From NCBI GenBank assembly GCA_020636375.1, contig JACJXZ010000011.1, positions 124,001-188,000 of the forward strand: a stretch of DNA of 64,000 nucleotides. The letters are read 5' to 3'. Every line of letters begins with the position of its first letter. The stretch's first letter is position 1. Source of the DNA: Lewinellaceae bacterium. GTDB lineage: Bacteria; Bacteroidota; Bacteroidia; Chitinophagales; Saprospiraceae. The translations under genes and the position numbers were made by a program. Positions 43,452-52,574 of this stretch are shown here, in pieces. The notes under the pieces are model-generated. The model was not told the DNA's origin and made no database searches. It saw only the letters and a list, made by a program, of their open reading frames with translations.

Positions 43452-44516
43452 ATGCAGGAACACCAGAAAAAAAAGGCCTACTCTGTGATCAACTGGGTGC
43501 TGAAGGGCACAATTGCCGCCTTTCTGGTGTTTACCCTTTACGGGCAAGCCTTCAAAAGCGAAGGGCTGGAAGCTGTCCGGCGGGCATTCGGAGCCATGCC
43601 GTGGGCGGAAAGATTGCCGTGGTTGGCAGGGGCCTTCCTCCTGCTCCCAGCGAACTGGATGCTGGAAACCCAGAAATGGCGCTGCCTGCTGGCCCCCTTC
43701 CTGAAGGTGCCGTTTCGGCGGGCCTTCGCCGGGGTGATGGCCGGGGTGTCGCTCGCCCTGTTCACGCCCAACCGGATAGGAGAATACGGCGGCCGCCTGC
43801 TGGCGGTGCCTTCGCGGTACAACGGGCACGCTGTGATGGCTGCCCTGGTGGGCAACCTGGCGCAGCTGCTGGCACTCATCGGCTTTGGCCTTCCGGGCGC
43901 GCTCTACGTAGCCGCGCTCTACTATCCGGAGGCCCAACTACTGTTCAACGGGTTTTGGTGGCTGGCGACAGTTTTGTTAATTTTGTCGTATGTGTTTTTC
44001 TTTAATGTCCAATGGCTAAGTGCCGCCGCCAGGCTTGTGCCGTTGCCCCGGAAAGCCCTGCGCCTGCTGGCCTTGCTGAAACACTACTCGCCGCAGCGCC
44101 TGGGTTATGCGCTGGGGATGGCCGTCGCCCGATACGCTGTTTACAGCCTGCAGTTTTTTTGCCTGCTGGTGTTTTTCGGGTTTGAAGCCCCGGCCTGGGC
44201 AGCGTTGGCGGGCATTGCAACGATATTTTTAATACAAACCAGCATCCCCCTGCCGCCGGCCCTTGGGCTGCTGGCGAGAAGCGAAGCCGCGCTGCTGGCC
44301 CTGGGGCCTCAGGGCGGGGAGGAAATAGCCATCCTGGCGGCGTCTTTTGCGCTCTTTATAATAAACTTATGCCTGCCCGCGTTACTTGGAATGGCAGCCA
44401 TACTTAAAATAAATGTCTTAAAATCATTAGGTTATGAAATTGAAGTTGTTCAGAATGAGCCTGATAGGCACCACGCTGATCCTTCTTATGGCTTTCGCCG
44501 CTCCCGAAAGAACTGA
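43452..44516 (+). CDS. Lysylphosphatidylglycerol-synthase TM-region-like / YbhN-family membrane protein
   Basis: 354 residues with about eight hydrophobic helices. LPANWMLETQKWRCLL and SLALFTPNRIGEYGGRLLAV carry the TP.R.GE motif that marks the LPG_synthase_TM (UPF0104, YbhN, AglD-like) family; FLIQTSIPLPPALGLLARSE near the C-terminus is the second conserved segment. Members are membrane components linked to lipid or glycan transport or modification. It overlaps the next gene by 83 bases, so they are coexpressed and translationally coupled. Confidence 0.85.
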   Translation: MQEHQKKKAYSVINWVLKGTIAAFLVFTLYGQAFKSEGLEAVRRAFGAMPWAERLPWLAGAFLLLPANWMLETQKWRCLLAPFLKVPFRRAFAGVMAGVSLALFTPNRIGEYGGRLLAVPSRYNGHAVMAALVGNLAQLLALIGFGLPGALYVAALYYPEAQLLFNGFWWLATVLLILSYVFFFNVQWLSAAARLVPLPRKALRLLALLKHYSPQRLGYALGMAVARYAVYSLQFFCLLVFFGFEAPAWAALAGIATIFLIQTSIPLPPALGLLARSEAALLALGPQGGEEIAILAASFALFIINLCLPALLGMAAILKINVLKSLGYEIEVVQNEPDRHHADPSYGFRRSRKN

Positions 44517-45303
44517 ATGGAATACAACGGAACCACCGCAAAGGCCGGAGGAAATTACGCCCTGCAGCATTTACAACAATTCCTTTCAGCACGGCGAAAC
44601 GATCACGTACAAGTTGTATTACAACTGGAACTTCGTCTGGCTGGCCGCCGGAGAAGTGACCTTCCGCGTGCGGGAAAAAGAAGACCAGTACCATCTGTCC
44701 GCTCACGGCAGTACCTACAAGTCGTACGAGTGGTTCTACAAGGTGCGGGATAAATACGACACTTACGTCGACAAGAGTACGCTGCTCCCGGTTATCTCTA
44801 TCCGCGACGTGCACGAGGGCAAGTACCGCCTGTACGACAAGGTGACCTTCGACCAGGCCCGCGCCAAAGCCTATTCCATGCGGGGCAAATCCAAGGAGAC
44901 GGCGGAAATGGCCGAATACAGTATCGAAAATTGCATGCACGACGTGCTCTCCATCATTTATTACACGCGGAACATTGAGTTCGGAGCTTACCAGTCCGGT
45001 GAAAAGATACCAGTCAAGATATTCATGGATAAGGAAGTCTGGCCGCTCCGGGTGGAGTATCAGGGCAAGGAAGAAAACGTCAAGGTGAAAGGCCTGGGCC
45101 GTTTCAATACGATCCGCTTCAGCCCGGAAGTGATCTCCGGTTATGTTTTCGGCGAAGGCGGCGCGGCGATGAACGTCTGGGTATCTGACGATAAGAACAA
45201 AATCCCCCTCATCATAGAATCCCCGGTGTCGGTGGGTTCGGTGAAGGCCGTGCTGAAGGAATACAACGGCCTGCGCTATGACCTGGCGGCGGAAAGGGAT
45301 TAG
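44434..45303 (+). CDS. DUF3108-family exported protein
   Basis: 289 residues. The N-terminal hydrophobic stretch MSLIGTTLILLMAFAAPE (residues ~8-25) is a signal peptide or anchor. The DUF3108 pattern is clear: FQHGETITYKLYYNWNFVWL, AAGEVTFRVREKEDQYHLSA, WFYKVRDKYDTYVDKSTLLP, SIENCMHDVLSIIYYTRNIE, and a repeated strand LIIESPVSVGSVKAVLKEYN. DUF3108 proteins are periplasmic/outer-membrane beta proteins of unknown function. The start lies inside the 3' end of the preceding membrane-protein gene (83-base overlap). A DUF4230 gene follows 17 bases after the stop. Confidence 0.9.
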   Translation: MKLKLFRMSLIGTTLILLMAFAAPERTEWNTTEPPQRPEEITPCSIYNNSFQHGETITYKLYYNWNFVWLAAGEVTFRVREKEDQYHLSAHGSTYKSYEWFYKVRDKYDTYVDKSTLLPVISIRDVHEGKYRLYDKVTFDQARAKAYSMRGKSKETAEMAEYSIENCMHDVLSIIYYTRNIEFGAYQSGEKIPVKIFMDKEVWPLRVEYQGKEENVKVKGLGRFNTIRFSPEVISGYVFGEGGAAMNVWVSDDKNKIPLIIESPVSVGSVKAVLKEYNGLRYDLAAERD

Positions 45304-45320
45304 GGCTTTAATTTCACCTC

Positions 45321-45959
45321 ATGATCAAGAGAGCCTTCGCTGTCCTGGGCGTCATCGCCGTTTTCGCCCTGGGTTTCTGGGCAGCCAGCTGGTATTTCCG
45401 GCAGAAAGCGGAAGAAGAAATCCGCAGCCAGGGCACGGTCCTGCTGGAAAAGGTGAGCAAGGTGCGCAAGCTCGTCACAGTGGAGGGCAACTTCAGCGAA
45501 CTCTATGATGAGACGAATATCCGCAAGTTCACACTCTACATGCCTATGCCCACGACCTGGAATTTTTCCAAGCAGGCCATCCTCAAAGTTACAGGCAAGG
45601 TACTGGTGGGCTACGATATGGAACAGGTCAGCATTAGCGTAGACAGCCTGCAGCGCCGCATCGTCATCGGCAACCTGCCCGAGCCCCGCATCCTCTCCAT
45701 CGATCACGAGGTGGAATACAAAAACCTCGAAGAAAGCTTTTTCAACAGCTTCACTCCCGAAGATTATACCCGGATCAACAAAAACGCCAAGGCAGTGCTG
45801 CGCCAGAAAGCCGAAGAGAGCAGCCTGGTCGGCGAAGCCAGCCGGCAGGGCAATCAGATGCTGGACGTCATGCGCTTCATGGTGGAGTCCGCCGGCTGGG
45901 AGTTGGTGGTGGAACGACAAGGTGTCGAAATAGAGGTGGATAGCCTTTTGAAAAACTGA
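45321..45959 (+). CDS. DUF4230-family membrane-anchored protein
   Basis: 212 residues. One N-terminal transmembrane helix (FAVLGVIAVFALGFWAASWY) and an extracytoplasmic domain with RSQGTVLLEKVSKVRKLVTV, ILKVTGKVLVGYDMEQVSIS, RRIVIGNLPEPRILSIDHEV and a C-terminal helix, the DUF4230 pattern. Function unknown. Third gene of the overlapping run from 43452. Confidence 0.88.
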   Translation: MIKRAFAVLGVIAVFALGFWAASWYFRQKAEEEIRSQGTVLLEKVSKVRKLVTVEGNFSELYDETNIRKFTLYMPMPTTWNFSKQAILKVTGKVLVGYDMEQVSISVDSLQRRIVIGNLPEPRILSIDHEVEYKNLEESFFNSFTPEDYTRINKNAKAVLRQKAEESSLVGEASRQGNQMLDVMRFMVESAGWELVVERQGVEIEVDSLLKN

Positions 45960-45991
45960 ATTTATATATGGGTTAGGTGTTTCGGTTTTGT

Positions 45992-46165
45992 GGTGTTATG
46001 GTATTGCGGCCGGGACTCATGGCGACTGTGCCGGGCAACCGCAACACCATAAAACCGAAATACCGCAATACCAAACTTTACGGTGTTATGGTATTGCGGC
46101 CGGAAGTAATGGCGGCTGTGCCGGGCAACCGCAACATCATAAAACCGAAAACCGCAATACCAAAC
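45992..46165. repeat. 90-bp tandem repeat with inner inverted arms
   Basis: Two units begin GGTGTTATGGTATTGCGGCC at 45992 and 46082 (period 90). Within each, the left arm pairs with ACCGCAACACCATAAAACCG-type sequence. The arrangement resembles 12829-12932. It separates two convergent genes. Confidence 0.9.
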
Positions 46166-46171
46166 TTCGCT

Positions 46172-48157
46172 CTACTTAAACACCAGCCCCACCGTCACAA
46201 AAAATGACTGTTCCGGGGTGACTCTCCCATCAAACGGCTCGCCGTCCCGCTCCACCAAAATCCTGTCGTCCAGAGGCAGGCGTTGCTTTTTGTTGAAGAG
46301 CTGCCGGCGCTCCTTCAGGTAGAGGTGTTGCTGGCGGGCGAAGGGCAACATGTAACCTCCCCGGACGAAAATCTCCTGGCCGGGGTGTAACTCCAGCGCC
46401 ATCTCCAGAGAGAGCTTGAGGCTGTGGATGCGGCTGCCGTAGTAGAGGTTGATCCGGTCGGCGTTGAAGCGTTTGCCGTCGGCTTTGAACTTGCCGAAAT
46501 CATTGGCAGCCGCTGCGATCTTGCGGGCGTACTTATGGTGGCTGTGCTGTGCCGCTGCCCGCAAGAAGAAGGGCCGCCCTTTGGACAGGTTGAGCTGGGT
46601 GCCCAGCCCCAGGGATCGTTCCCGGTAGATGCTGTTCCAGAGGTCGCGCGACCAGCCGCCGCGGACGAAGAAATTGGGATGGAAAAAGAGGTTGAGGTCC
46701 AGGTGGGCGATGGGTTCGAAACTTCGGGCCTCCCAATCGGCGGCAGCGTTGAGGATGGCCGGCCCGTCCGGGTTTTCCAGGAAGGCTGCCCGCATGGTGG
46801 CAGCCGGGGTTTCCAGAAAGTGGGTGCCGGCGCCGACAACTGCCTGGAAACGCCATTTGAAACCGTCGGGCTTATCTATGGAAGGCGTAATTTTTCCCAT
46901 GAATTCCGAGCCGTCGCTATTGGCGCGGACGACGGAGTCGCGCCGCGTCTGCAGGCGGGCGATGAAGGTGCTGTCGAAGACCTCCGTTGCCTTTTCCTGG
47001 TTGCGCATCTGCACGACGGTCTCCTTCAGGCCGGCGCTCAGGGGCGTAGTGTTGTAGTTGTTCCAGAAATCCTCGTCGTACTCGCCGGTGATGTCCAGGA
47101 ATTCGTCGCCCCGTTCCAGCCGTTCCAGGTAGGGCACCGGCTTGCCGCGGCCGGGCAGGATTTCGGTGATGGCAATTTCGTTGCTGTAGATGCCGCCGTC
47201 CCGGTAGACGCCCTCGCGGAGGGCATTGCTGAAGTACCACCTATCGTCCAGTTTGCGGTAGTTGACGGTGTAGCGGTTGGCCTTCCAGTTGCCGGCGTAG
47301 AGGGGGTAGTCGTCGATCCGGCGCAGGCCTTCCGGCAGGATTTCGAACTGGGCGCGCAGGAAGGCGTAGGAGAGGGTGTCGATATAAATGGACCCCTTCA
47401 TGCGGCCCTTGCCGCCCTCTGCCCGGTTGAAGCCGATCACATAAACCGGCTTTCCTTCGTAGAAGGTGACGGTTTCTATCCAGTATTTGTAATCTCCGAA
47501 ATATTTCTCGTCAATAAAATCCTCCCGGTTTTTTACAAAATCAAAACGGTGGGCAGCCATATGCCCGGAGGAAAAGCCGGAGTGCTGTTCCACCTCTTCG
47601 GCGGAGAGGATAACCTTGCGCCCCTGGATGAGCCCGACCTGGCCTTCCTTGTTGTTTTCATAACTCGTCTTGTAAATATCCAGCACGCCCTCCGCCATAT
47701 ACAGGTACTCCTGGACGGCATTGGTCCGCGACTCCCGGTAGAAGCCGGTAGCGGAACTGGGGCGGTCCGGGTAGTTGTCGGGGATGCGGCGCACGGCCCG
47801 GCGGATGATGTCCTCCACCGCCCGCTCGTCCATGACGACGACTTCCTGCAGGCTCGTCGGAATGGCCCGGAGCCGGATGTCGACGGGGCTGCGCAGGCCG
47901 TCCAGCGGCCGCTCGTAAGTGGCATAGCCGATGAAGGAAACCGACAATTTGGACTGGCCGTAGGCCTGCGGTATTTTGAGGGTGAAGGAACCGTCGTGCC
48001 CCGTAACCGTGCCGATGCCCTTTTCGGGAATGCCGACGTGGGCGTAGGCGAGGGGGGTGCCCTTGCCGGCGTCCCGCACGTTTCCGGTGATGACGATGGT
48101 TTGGCAGAAAATCAGGCTGCTCCAGAGCAGCAGGAGGGTGGTGGTTAACAGTCGCAT
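46172..48157 (-). CDS. DUF5686 protein with carboxypeptidase-regulatory-like domain
   Basis: 661 residues from the ATG at 48157 (MRLLTTTLLLLWSSLIFCQT); the signal peptide supports this start. The N-terminal ~90 residues are a CarboxypepD_reg-like module (ITGNVRDAGKGTPLAYAHVG, LSVSFIGYATYERPL). The rest matches DUF5686: ERAVEDIIRRAVRRIPDNYP, SSATGFYRESRT, YIDTLSYAFLRAQFEILPEG, and a C-terminal half of beta strands ending in VTVGLVFK, like an outer-membrane barrel. Such proteins are outer-membrane or surface proteins in Bacteroidota with no assigned activity. A 9-bp-arm inverted repeat lies 59-78 bases upstream of the start. Confidence 0.9.
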   Translation of the reverse strand: MRLLTTTLLLLWSSLIFCQTIVITGNVRDAGKGTPLAYAHVGIPEKGIGTVTGHDGSFTLKIPQAYGQSKLSVSFIGYATYERPLDGLRSPVDIRLRAIPTSLQEVVVMDERAVEDIIRRAVRRIPDNYPDRPSSATGFYRESRTNAVQEYLYMAEGVLDIYKTSYENNKEGQVGLIQGRKVILSAEEVEQHSGFSSGHMAAHRFDFVKNREDFIDEKYFGDYKYWIETVTFYEGKPVYVIGFNRAEGGKGRMKGSIYIDTLSYAFLRAQFEILPEGLRRIDDYPLYAGNWKANRYTVNYRKLDDRWYFSNALREGVYRDGGIYSNEIAITEILPGRGKPVPYLERLERGDEFLDITGEYDEDFWNNYNTTPLSAGLKETVVQMRNQEKATEVFDSTFIARLQTRRDSVVRANSDGSEFMGKITPSIDKPDGFKWRFQAVVGAGTHFLETPAATMRAAFLENPDGPAILNAAADWEARSFEPIAHLDLNLFFHPNFFVRGGWSRDLWNSIYRERSLGLGTQLNLSKGRPFFLRAAAQHSHHKYARKIAAAANDFGKFKADGKRFNADRINLYYGSRIHSLKLSLEMALELHPGQEIFVRGGYMLPFARQQHLYLKERRQLFNKKQRLPLDDRILVERDGEPFDGRVTPEQSFFVTVGLVFK

Positions 48158-48215
48158 GATCCTGGTTTTATACGGATTATTGCCAGGGTTATTCAAAACC
48201 CGGGCAAAGTCAGTA

Positions 48216-48235
48216 TATACTGGCTGGCCAGTATA
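48216..48235. promoter_or_regulatory. Inverted repeat upstream of the DUF5686 gene
   Basis: TATACTGGC-TG-GCCAGTATA: 9-bp perfect arms with a 2-base centre, 59 to 78 bases upstream of the DUF5686 start codon. It may be an operator. Confidence 0.4.
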
Positions 48236-48312
48236 GGTGAAAGTAGATTGTTTTCTCCCGGATGACGACTGAGGCTACGGGAAGTTACAACCTGATTTTT
48301 TTTTAACAAATT

Positions 48313-49503
48313 TTAACCTCCCAGTTCCTTCACGGCCATCCAGGCCATCAGCCCGGTGCTGAGGGCCAGGCAGTCCTCATCCACGTCGAAGGTGTTGGTG
48401 TGGATGGGGGAGGTGATGCCGCGGGCGGGGTTGCCGGTGCCCAGGCGGTAGAAGCAGGCGGGCATCTCCTGAGAGTAGTAGGCGAAGTCTTCCGCCGTCA
48501 TGCGGATGGGCAGTTCCACGACGTTTTCTTTGCCGAGATATTCTTCGGCGTACCGGAAGGCCTTTTGAGTCAGCGCTTCGTTGTTGAACAGGACGGGATA
48601 GCCCACGACGATGTCCAGCTCGCAGGCGCCGCCCATGCTTTCGGCCATGCCTTCGGCCATGCGCTTCATGCGCTGGTGGGCTTCGAAACGCCAGCGCTCG
48701 TCCATGGTGCGGAAGGTGCCTTTGAGTTTGACCTCGTTGGGTATGATATTGGTGGCGCCGCCGGCAGATGCGATGAAGCCGAAGGTGAGCACGGAGGGCA
48801 GGGCGGGGTCGGCGTTCCGGCTGATGACCTGTTGCAGCGCAGTGAGGATATGGGCGGCGATCAGGATGGGGTCGATGCAGTCCTGAGGCAGGGCGCCGTG
48901 GCCGCCCTTGCCCTTCACGGTCATGTAAAGCTCATCGGCGGAGGCCATATAATTGCCCGCCCGCATGCCCACCTTGCCCACTTCGAGCGGCGGATGTACA
49001 TGCTGGCCCAGGATGGTGGCAGGCCGGGGATTCTCCAGCACGCCCTCCTTGATCATAAGGGAAGCGCCGCCGGGCAGCCGTTCTTCGGCGGGCTGAAAGA
49101 TGAGCTTGACCGTGCCCTCGAAGTCCTGTTTTAAATCATTGAGGATGCGGGCGGCGCCGAGCAGGGAGGAGGTATGCACGTCGTGCCCGCAGGCATGCAT
49201 AATTCCGGGCTTTCTGGATTTGTAGGGCACCTCGTTGGCCTCTTCGATGGGCAGCGCGTCCATGTCCGCCCGCAGGGCAACCACCCGCTTTTCCGGGTTT
49301 TGCCCTTTGATCAGGCCGACCACGCCGTTGTCGGCCACGCCGTGTTGGTGCGGGATGCCGTATTCGTGCAGTCTTTCCGAGATGTACTTGCCCGTTTCGA
49401 CCTCTTCGTAGGACAGTTCCGGGTTTTGATGCAGGTGGCGGCGGATGCCGATGACGTCCTGGTGGTAAGCGTGGGCGAGCCTCTGTATCTTGTCTTTTAG
49501 CAT
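48313..49503 (-). CDS. M20-family amidohydrolase (IAA-amino acid / hippurate hydrolase-like)
   Basis: 396 residues from the ATG at 49503 (MLKDKIQRLAHAYHQDVIGI); a longer frame runs antisense to the next gene and is not credible. M20D elements: RRHLHQNPELSYEEVETGKY, VVALRADMDALPIEEANEVP, metal ligands in HACGHDVHTSSLLGAARIL, KLIFQPAEERLPGGASLMIK with the catalytic Glu pair, the dimerisation domain GKGGHGALPQDCIDPILIAA, and MTAEDFAYYSQEMPACFYRL. It hydrolyses amide-linked amino acids or N-acyl amino acids in the cytoplasm; substrate unknown. Upstream on the same strand is an APC permease, so an import-and-cleave pair is possible. Confidence 0.95.
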   Translation of the reverse strand: MLKDKIQRLAHAYHQDVIGIRRHLHQNPELSYEEVETGKYISERLHEYGIPHQHGVADNGVVGLIKGQNPEKRVVALRADMDALPIEEANEVPYKSRKPGIMHACGHDVHTSSLLGAARILNDLKQDFEGTVKLIFQPAEERLPGGASLMIKEGVLENPRPATILGQHVHPPLEVGKVGMRAGNYMASADELYMTVKGKGGHGALPQDCIDPILIAAHILTALQQVISRNADPALPSVLTFGFIASAGGATNIIPNEVKLKGTFRTMDERWRFEAHQRMKRMAEGMAESMGGACELDIVVGYPVLFNNEALTQKAFRYAEEYLGKENVVELPIRMTAEDFAYYSQEMPACFYRLGTGNPARGITSPIHTNTFDVDEDCLALSTGLMAWMAVKELGG

Positions 49504-49598
49504 AGCGCTTTTATTCCATAAACTTTCTGATTCTGCAAATGTGCTAAAATTCCGGATAATTTTTTGAATGCCTGCTACATAGAACGACAGCAGTATTG

Positions 49599-50915
49599 TC
49601 AGTCCGCCTTGTTGGCGTACCGAAACAGGAAAAAGGCGGCTATTCCCAGCAACACAAAGATCAAACCGGCAACAGCCTGGCGCGGCCGCTGAACGAGCGT
49701 GTTCGCCACAAAAGCGCTGGAGATAAAGACGAAGACGGCGGGCACTACGGGATACCCCCAGGTTCGGTAAGGGCGCTCCACCCCGGGCCTTTTTCTCCGG
49801 AAGACAAAAACGCTCATCCCCGCCAGCGCCATGAAGGCAATATCCATAAAAGTCACGTAGGTGATGAGTTCCGAGAAGGTGCCCCAGAACAGCAGCAGCA
49901 GGATCGCCCACCCCCCTTGCAGCAACATGGCGTTGCTGGGCGTATGGAAGCGGGGATGGACGAAAGCGAGGCCCTGGAAAAAGATCCGGTCTTCGGCCAT
50001 GGCGAAGTAAATCCTCGGGGCCGACATGGTGTAAATGCCAATGGTGCCGAAGATCGAGATGGCAATGGCGACAGCTGTCAGTTTGCCGCCGAAAGAGACA
50101 ATCTGAGCGACTGCTTCCCCGGCTACTTTTGTGGTGCCGGCGATGGCGTCCAGGGGAAGGAGCAGCATGTAAGCCAGGTTGGCCAGCACGTAGGTGACCG
50201 TGACGATCAGCGCGCCAAAAACCATGGCCCGGGGTACCGTGCGCTGGGGCTCGACGGCCTCTCCCGCCAGGTAGCTGGCGTGATGCCAGCCCCCGAAAGA
50301 CCAGAGCACCCCGATGAGTGCCAGGAGCAGGGCGCTGCCGAGGTTTTCAGGCGTTCCTTCCGCCAGGTTGAAATGCAATTGTACTTTGGAGGGGTCGAAA
50401 AATACCAGCCCGGCGACGATAATGCCCACAATAGCCAGCAGTTTGAGCCCGGTGAAAACGTTGGCAAACCACTGGCTGGTGTTGACTCCGATCAGGTTCA
50501 GGCCCGTCAGCCCGGTGATGGCAATAACCGCAACCGTTATCCTGCCCTGGTAATCCAGCGGGTAGAAATAGGAAAGATACTCCGCCAGGGCAATGCCCAG
50601 GGCGGCCAGAGCGCCGGTGTTGATGACCAGCAGGATAGCCCAGCCGTATAAGAATCCCGCCAGCTCTCCGTAGGCCTCCCGGAGAAACACGTAGACACCC
50701 CCGGCTTTGGGGAACATGCCTCCCAATTCTGCAAAGGTGAGGGCGCCGGTCAGCGCGATGAGGCCTCCCACCGACCAAATGAGCAGCACAAAGCCGTGGT
50801 GCGGTACGGCCCGGACGACCTCGTAGGGCGTCACGAATATTCCCGACCCAATGCAGGAGCCGACGGCAATCATGGTCAGGCCGAAGAGGGTGAGCTTGCG
50901 GTCCAGTTGCAGCAT
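49599..50915 (-). CDS. APC-family amino acid permease
   Basis: 438 residues and 12 hydrophobic helices. TM1 has the family signature IAVGSCIGSGIFVTPYEV (GxGIGxGIF-like); TM2 IWSVGGLIALTGALTFAELG; ELGGMFPKAGGVYVFLREAY is the typical amphipathic link; FGGWHHASYLAGEAVEPQRT is TM6 with the family's EE/P end. APC transporters take up amino acids, oligoamines or similar with protons or by exchange. It is 95 bases from the M20 amidohydrolase on the same strand. Confidence 0.93.
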   Translation of the reverse strand: MLQLDRKLTLFGLTMIAVGSCIGSGIFVTPYEVVRAVPHHGFVLLIWSVGGLIALTGALTFAELGGMFPKAGGVYVFLREAYGELAGFLYGWAILLVINTGALAALGIALAEYLSYFYPLDYQGRITVAVIAITGLTGLNLIGVNTSQWFANVFTGLKLLAIVGIIVAGLVFFDPSKVQLHFNLAEGTPENLGSALLLALIGVLWSFGGWHHASYLAGEAVEPQRTVPRAMVFGALIVTVTYVLANLAYMLLLPLDAIAGTTKVAGEAVAQIVSFGGKLTAVAIAISIFGTIGIYTMSAPRIYFAMAEDRIFFQGLAFVHPRFHTPSNAMLLQGGWAILLLLFWGTFSELITYVTFMDIAFMALAGMSVFVFRRKRPGVERPYRTWGYPVVPAVFVFISSAFVANTLVQRPRQAVAGLIFVLLGIAAFFLFRYANKAD

Positions 50916-50956
50916 GGAGCCTGATAGGTTGTTGGTTATTGTTTCCCGTCAACGTC

Positions 50957-51076
50957 GGGCAGTTATTTTGTCCGCTGCGGGCTTATCCGTGTTATTGAAT
51001 CCCTTCGGCCTGCTCGGGCAAAGTTGCTGGCAATCAACCAATAACTGATCCCGATCCGGGATGTTAATAACTGCCC
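50957..51076. repeat. Inverted repeat in permease-haloperoxidase spacer
   Basis: GGGCAGTTATT (50957-50967) pairs with AATAACTGCCC (51066-51076), with an inner AATCAACCAATAACTGATCC segment that repeats the same AATAACTG word. Confidence 0.75.
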
Positions 51077-51097
51077 CGGAATTTCGTTCCGCAGGCA

Positions 51098-52453
51098 CTA
51101 ATTAGTACTCAGCTGCTGCCTGAGCTGGAGGTTCTTCACTACGAATTCGCCGACCTTCTCGCCCTGGGCCACACCGTACTCGATGGCCGGCCGGTAGTGG
51201 ATGCCCCCGTACAGCCGGCTCACCGCCGCTTCGTTGGAAGCATTCAGGAAAGAGCTGAACTCGCGGGCAGGCAAGCCGTACTCTTCCTCGGTGGTGTCCA
51301 GAAAGGAGAAATTATCTCCAAGGACGGAGGTAAGGGCTACAGCCGCTGCCCGGGAGATCACGCTGTGCCCGCTGGTGTATTCCGGGAAGGGAGGCGTCTG
51401 AAGCGTGGGTGCCCAGTTCTCATCGATGTACCGGTTGATGACCGTCTCGGGTCGGATGAGGTTCGAGCGGTATTTTTCATCCCAGCAACTGATGAACCCA
51501 TCGAACAGAGCGATAGAGGTAAGGGTGTAGGCTTCCAGCGTTTTCATGAAATCGGCCCCGGCTTTGCGGCAGGCGATCTGGGTGATGCCGATCCAGTGCC
51601 CGCCGGGCGTGATCTTCTTGGTGGCGAACATCACGTGGCCGGTGTGATGGGAGACGTAGGGGTTGCAGTCCCAGAATTTGGCGATGGCGGTGCGTTCCTG
51701 GCGCTCGGCCTGGTCCCCTACCTGGAGGGCTTCGTAGACTTCCATGGTTTCCTTCATGAACTGGCTTTCCTCGTTCAGGTTGAATGCCGTAGGCGGAGGA
51801 GGCGTAAACTGCTGGGCGGAGTCCAGGACCATAGTCCGGATTTTGTTCCAGTGCGGTTCGATCCCGTCCATGTAATCCGGAGGGGTGGGCTGCCAGCGGG
51901 CGGGGTCGTCGGAGATGGAAAATTTCGGGTAAGTCCGCGTTTGTTTGTACATATCGCCGTCCGCCCAGGCAAGGATATGGGCTGCCACTTCTTCGCCGTA
52001 GGCCAGGGAGCGGTCCCACACATCGCCCGGCACGCGCAGCGTGTCCAGAGTGGCATACAGTTCCTGTTGGTAGGCCTCCATTTTATCCTCTGAGAAGGTA
52101 AGGGCTTTCCCTACTTTCAGGAAGGCATGGATGCCGGCCAACGGGAAGCAATATGTTTTGCCCGTTTCCGGCGCCGGCGCCGGCGGCAGCCCGTTCAGCT
52201 GGCCGGCCAGGCTCCGGTAATCGGAAAAGCCGGGGAGCGCCGCTTCGTAGGCGGCAATGCTGGCGTAGGCGTAAATTCGGCTGGCCACTGGCGGGGAGAA
52301 GATATCGTGGACGATGACGTCTGACAACTGTTTCATCGGCCGGTGTATGTACTCCGGGTTTCGGGCATCCTCCTGAAAATGAGGGTTGCTTTGCATGCAA
52401 GCGCCCATAATTAGGGCTGTCAACAATATCCACAAACCATTTCTGGTATTCAT
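51098..52453 (-). CDS. Vanadium-dependent haloperoxidase / PAP2-like secreted protein
   Basis: 451 residues from the ATG at 52453 (MNTRNGLWILLTALIMGACM). The GAC at the end of the hydrophobic leader is a possible lipobox. The C-terminal half has the PAP2/haloperoxidase core: KYRSNLIRPETVI supplying Lys and Arg, PPFPEYTSGHSVISRAAAVA with SGH, and SRLYGGIHYRPAIEYGVAQG with the second Arg and the catalytic His. The N-terminal half is helical (MKQLSDVIVHDIFSPPVASR, YASIAAYEAALPGF), as in bacterial homologues. These proteins oxidise halides with peroxide when vanadate is bound, or act as phosphatases. Which applies here is not clear. Confidence 0.85.
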   Translation of the reverse strand: MNTRNGLWILLTALIMGACMQSNPHFQEDARNPEYIHRPMKQLSDVIVHDIFSPPVASRIYAYASIAAYEAALPGFSDYRSLAGQLNGLPPAPAPETGKTYCFPLAGIHAFLKVGKALTFSEDKMEAYQQELYATLDTLRVPGDVWDRSLAYGEEVAAHILAWADGDMYKQTRTYPKFSISDDPARWQPTPPDYMDGIEPHWNKIRTMVLDSAQQFTPPPPTAFNLNEESQFMKETMEVYEALQVGDQAERQERTAIAKFWDCNPYVSHHTGHVMFATKKITPGGHWIGITQIACRKAGADFMKTLEAYTLTSIALFDGFISCWDEKYRSNLIRPETVINRYIDENWAPTLQTPPFPEYTSGHSVISRAAAVALTSVLGDNFSFLDTTEEEYGLPAREFSSFLNASNEAAVSRLYGGIHYRPAIEYGVAQGEKVGEFVVKNLQLRQQLSTN

Positions 52454-52574
52454 AACCCTGAGATTTATGTTCTTGAACCTGATGAATTGGGTTACAAATG
52501 TAAGAACTAATTGCTTAGGGGCCGGTATCCGGGTGTTGCTTTGTGTGAGGTTTTGACACCACATAGTACATTAA

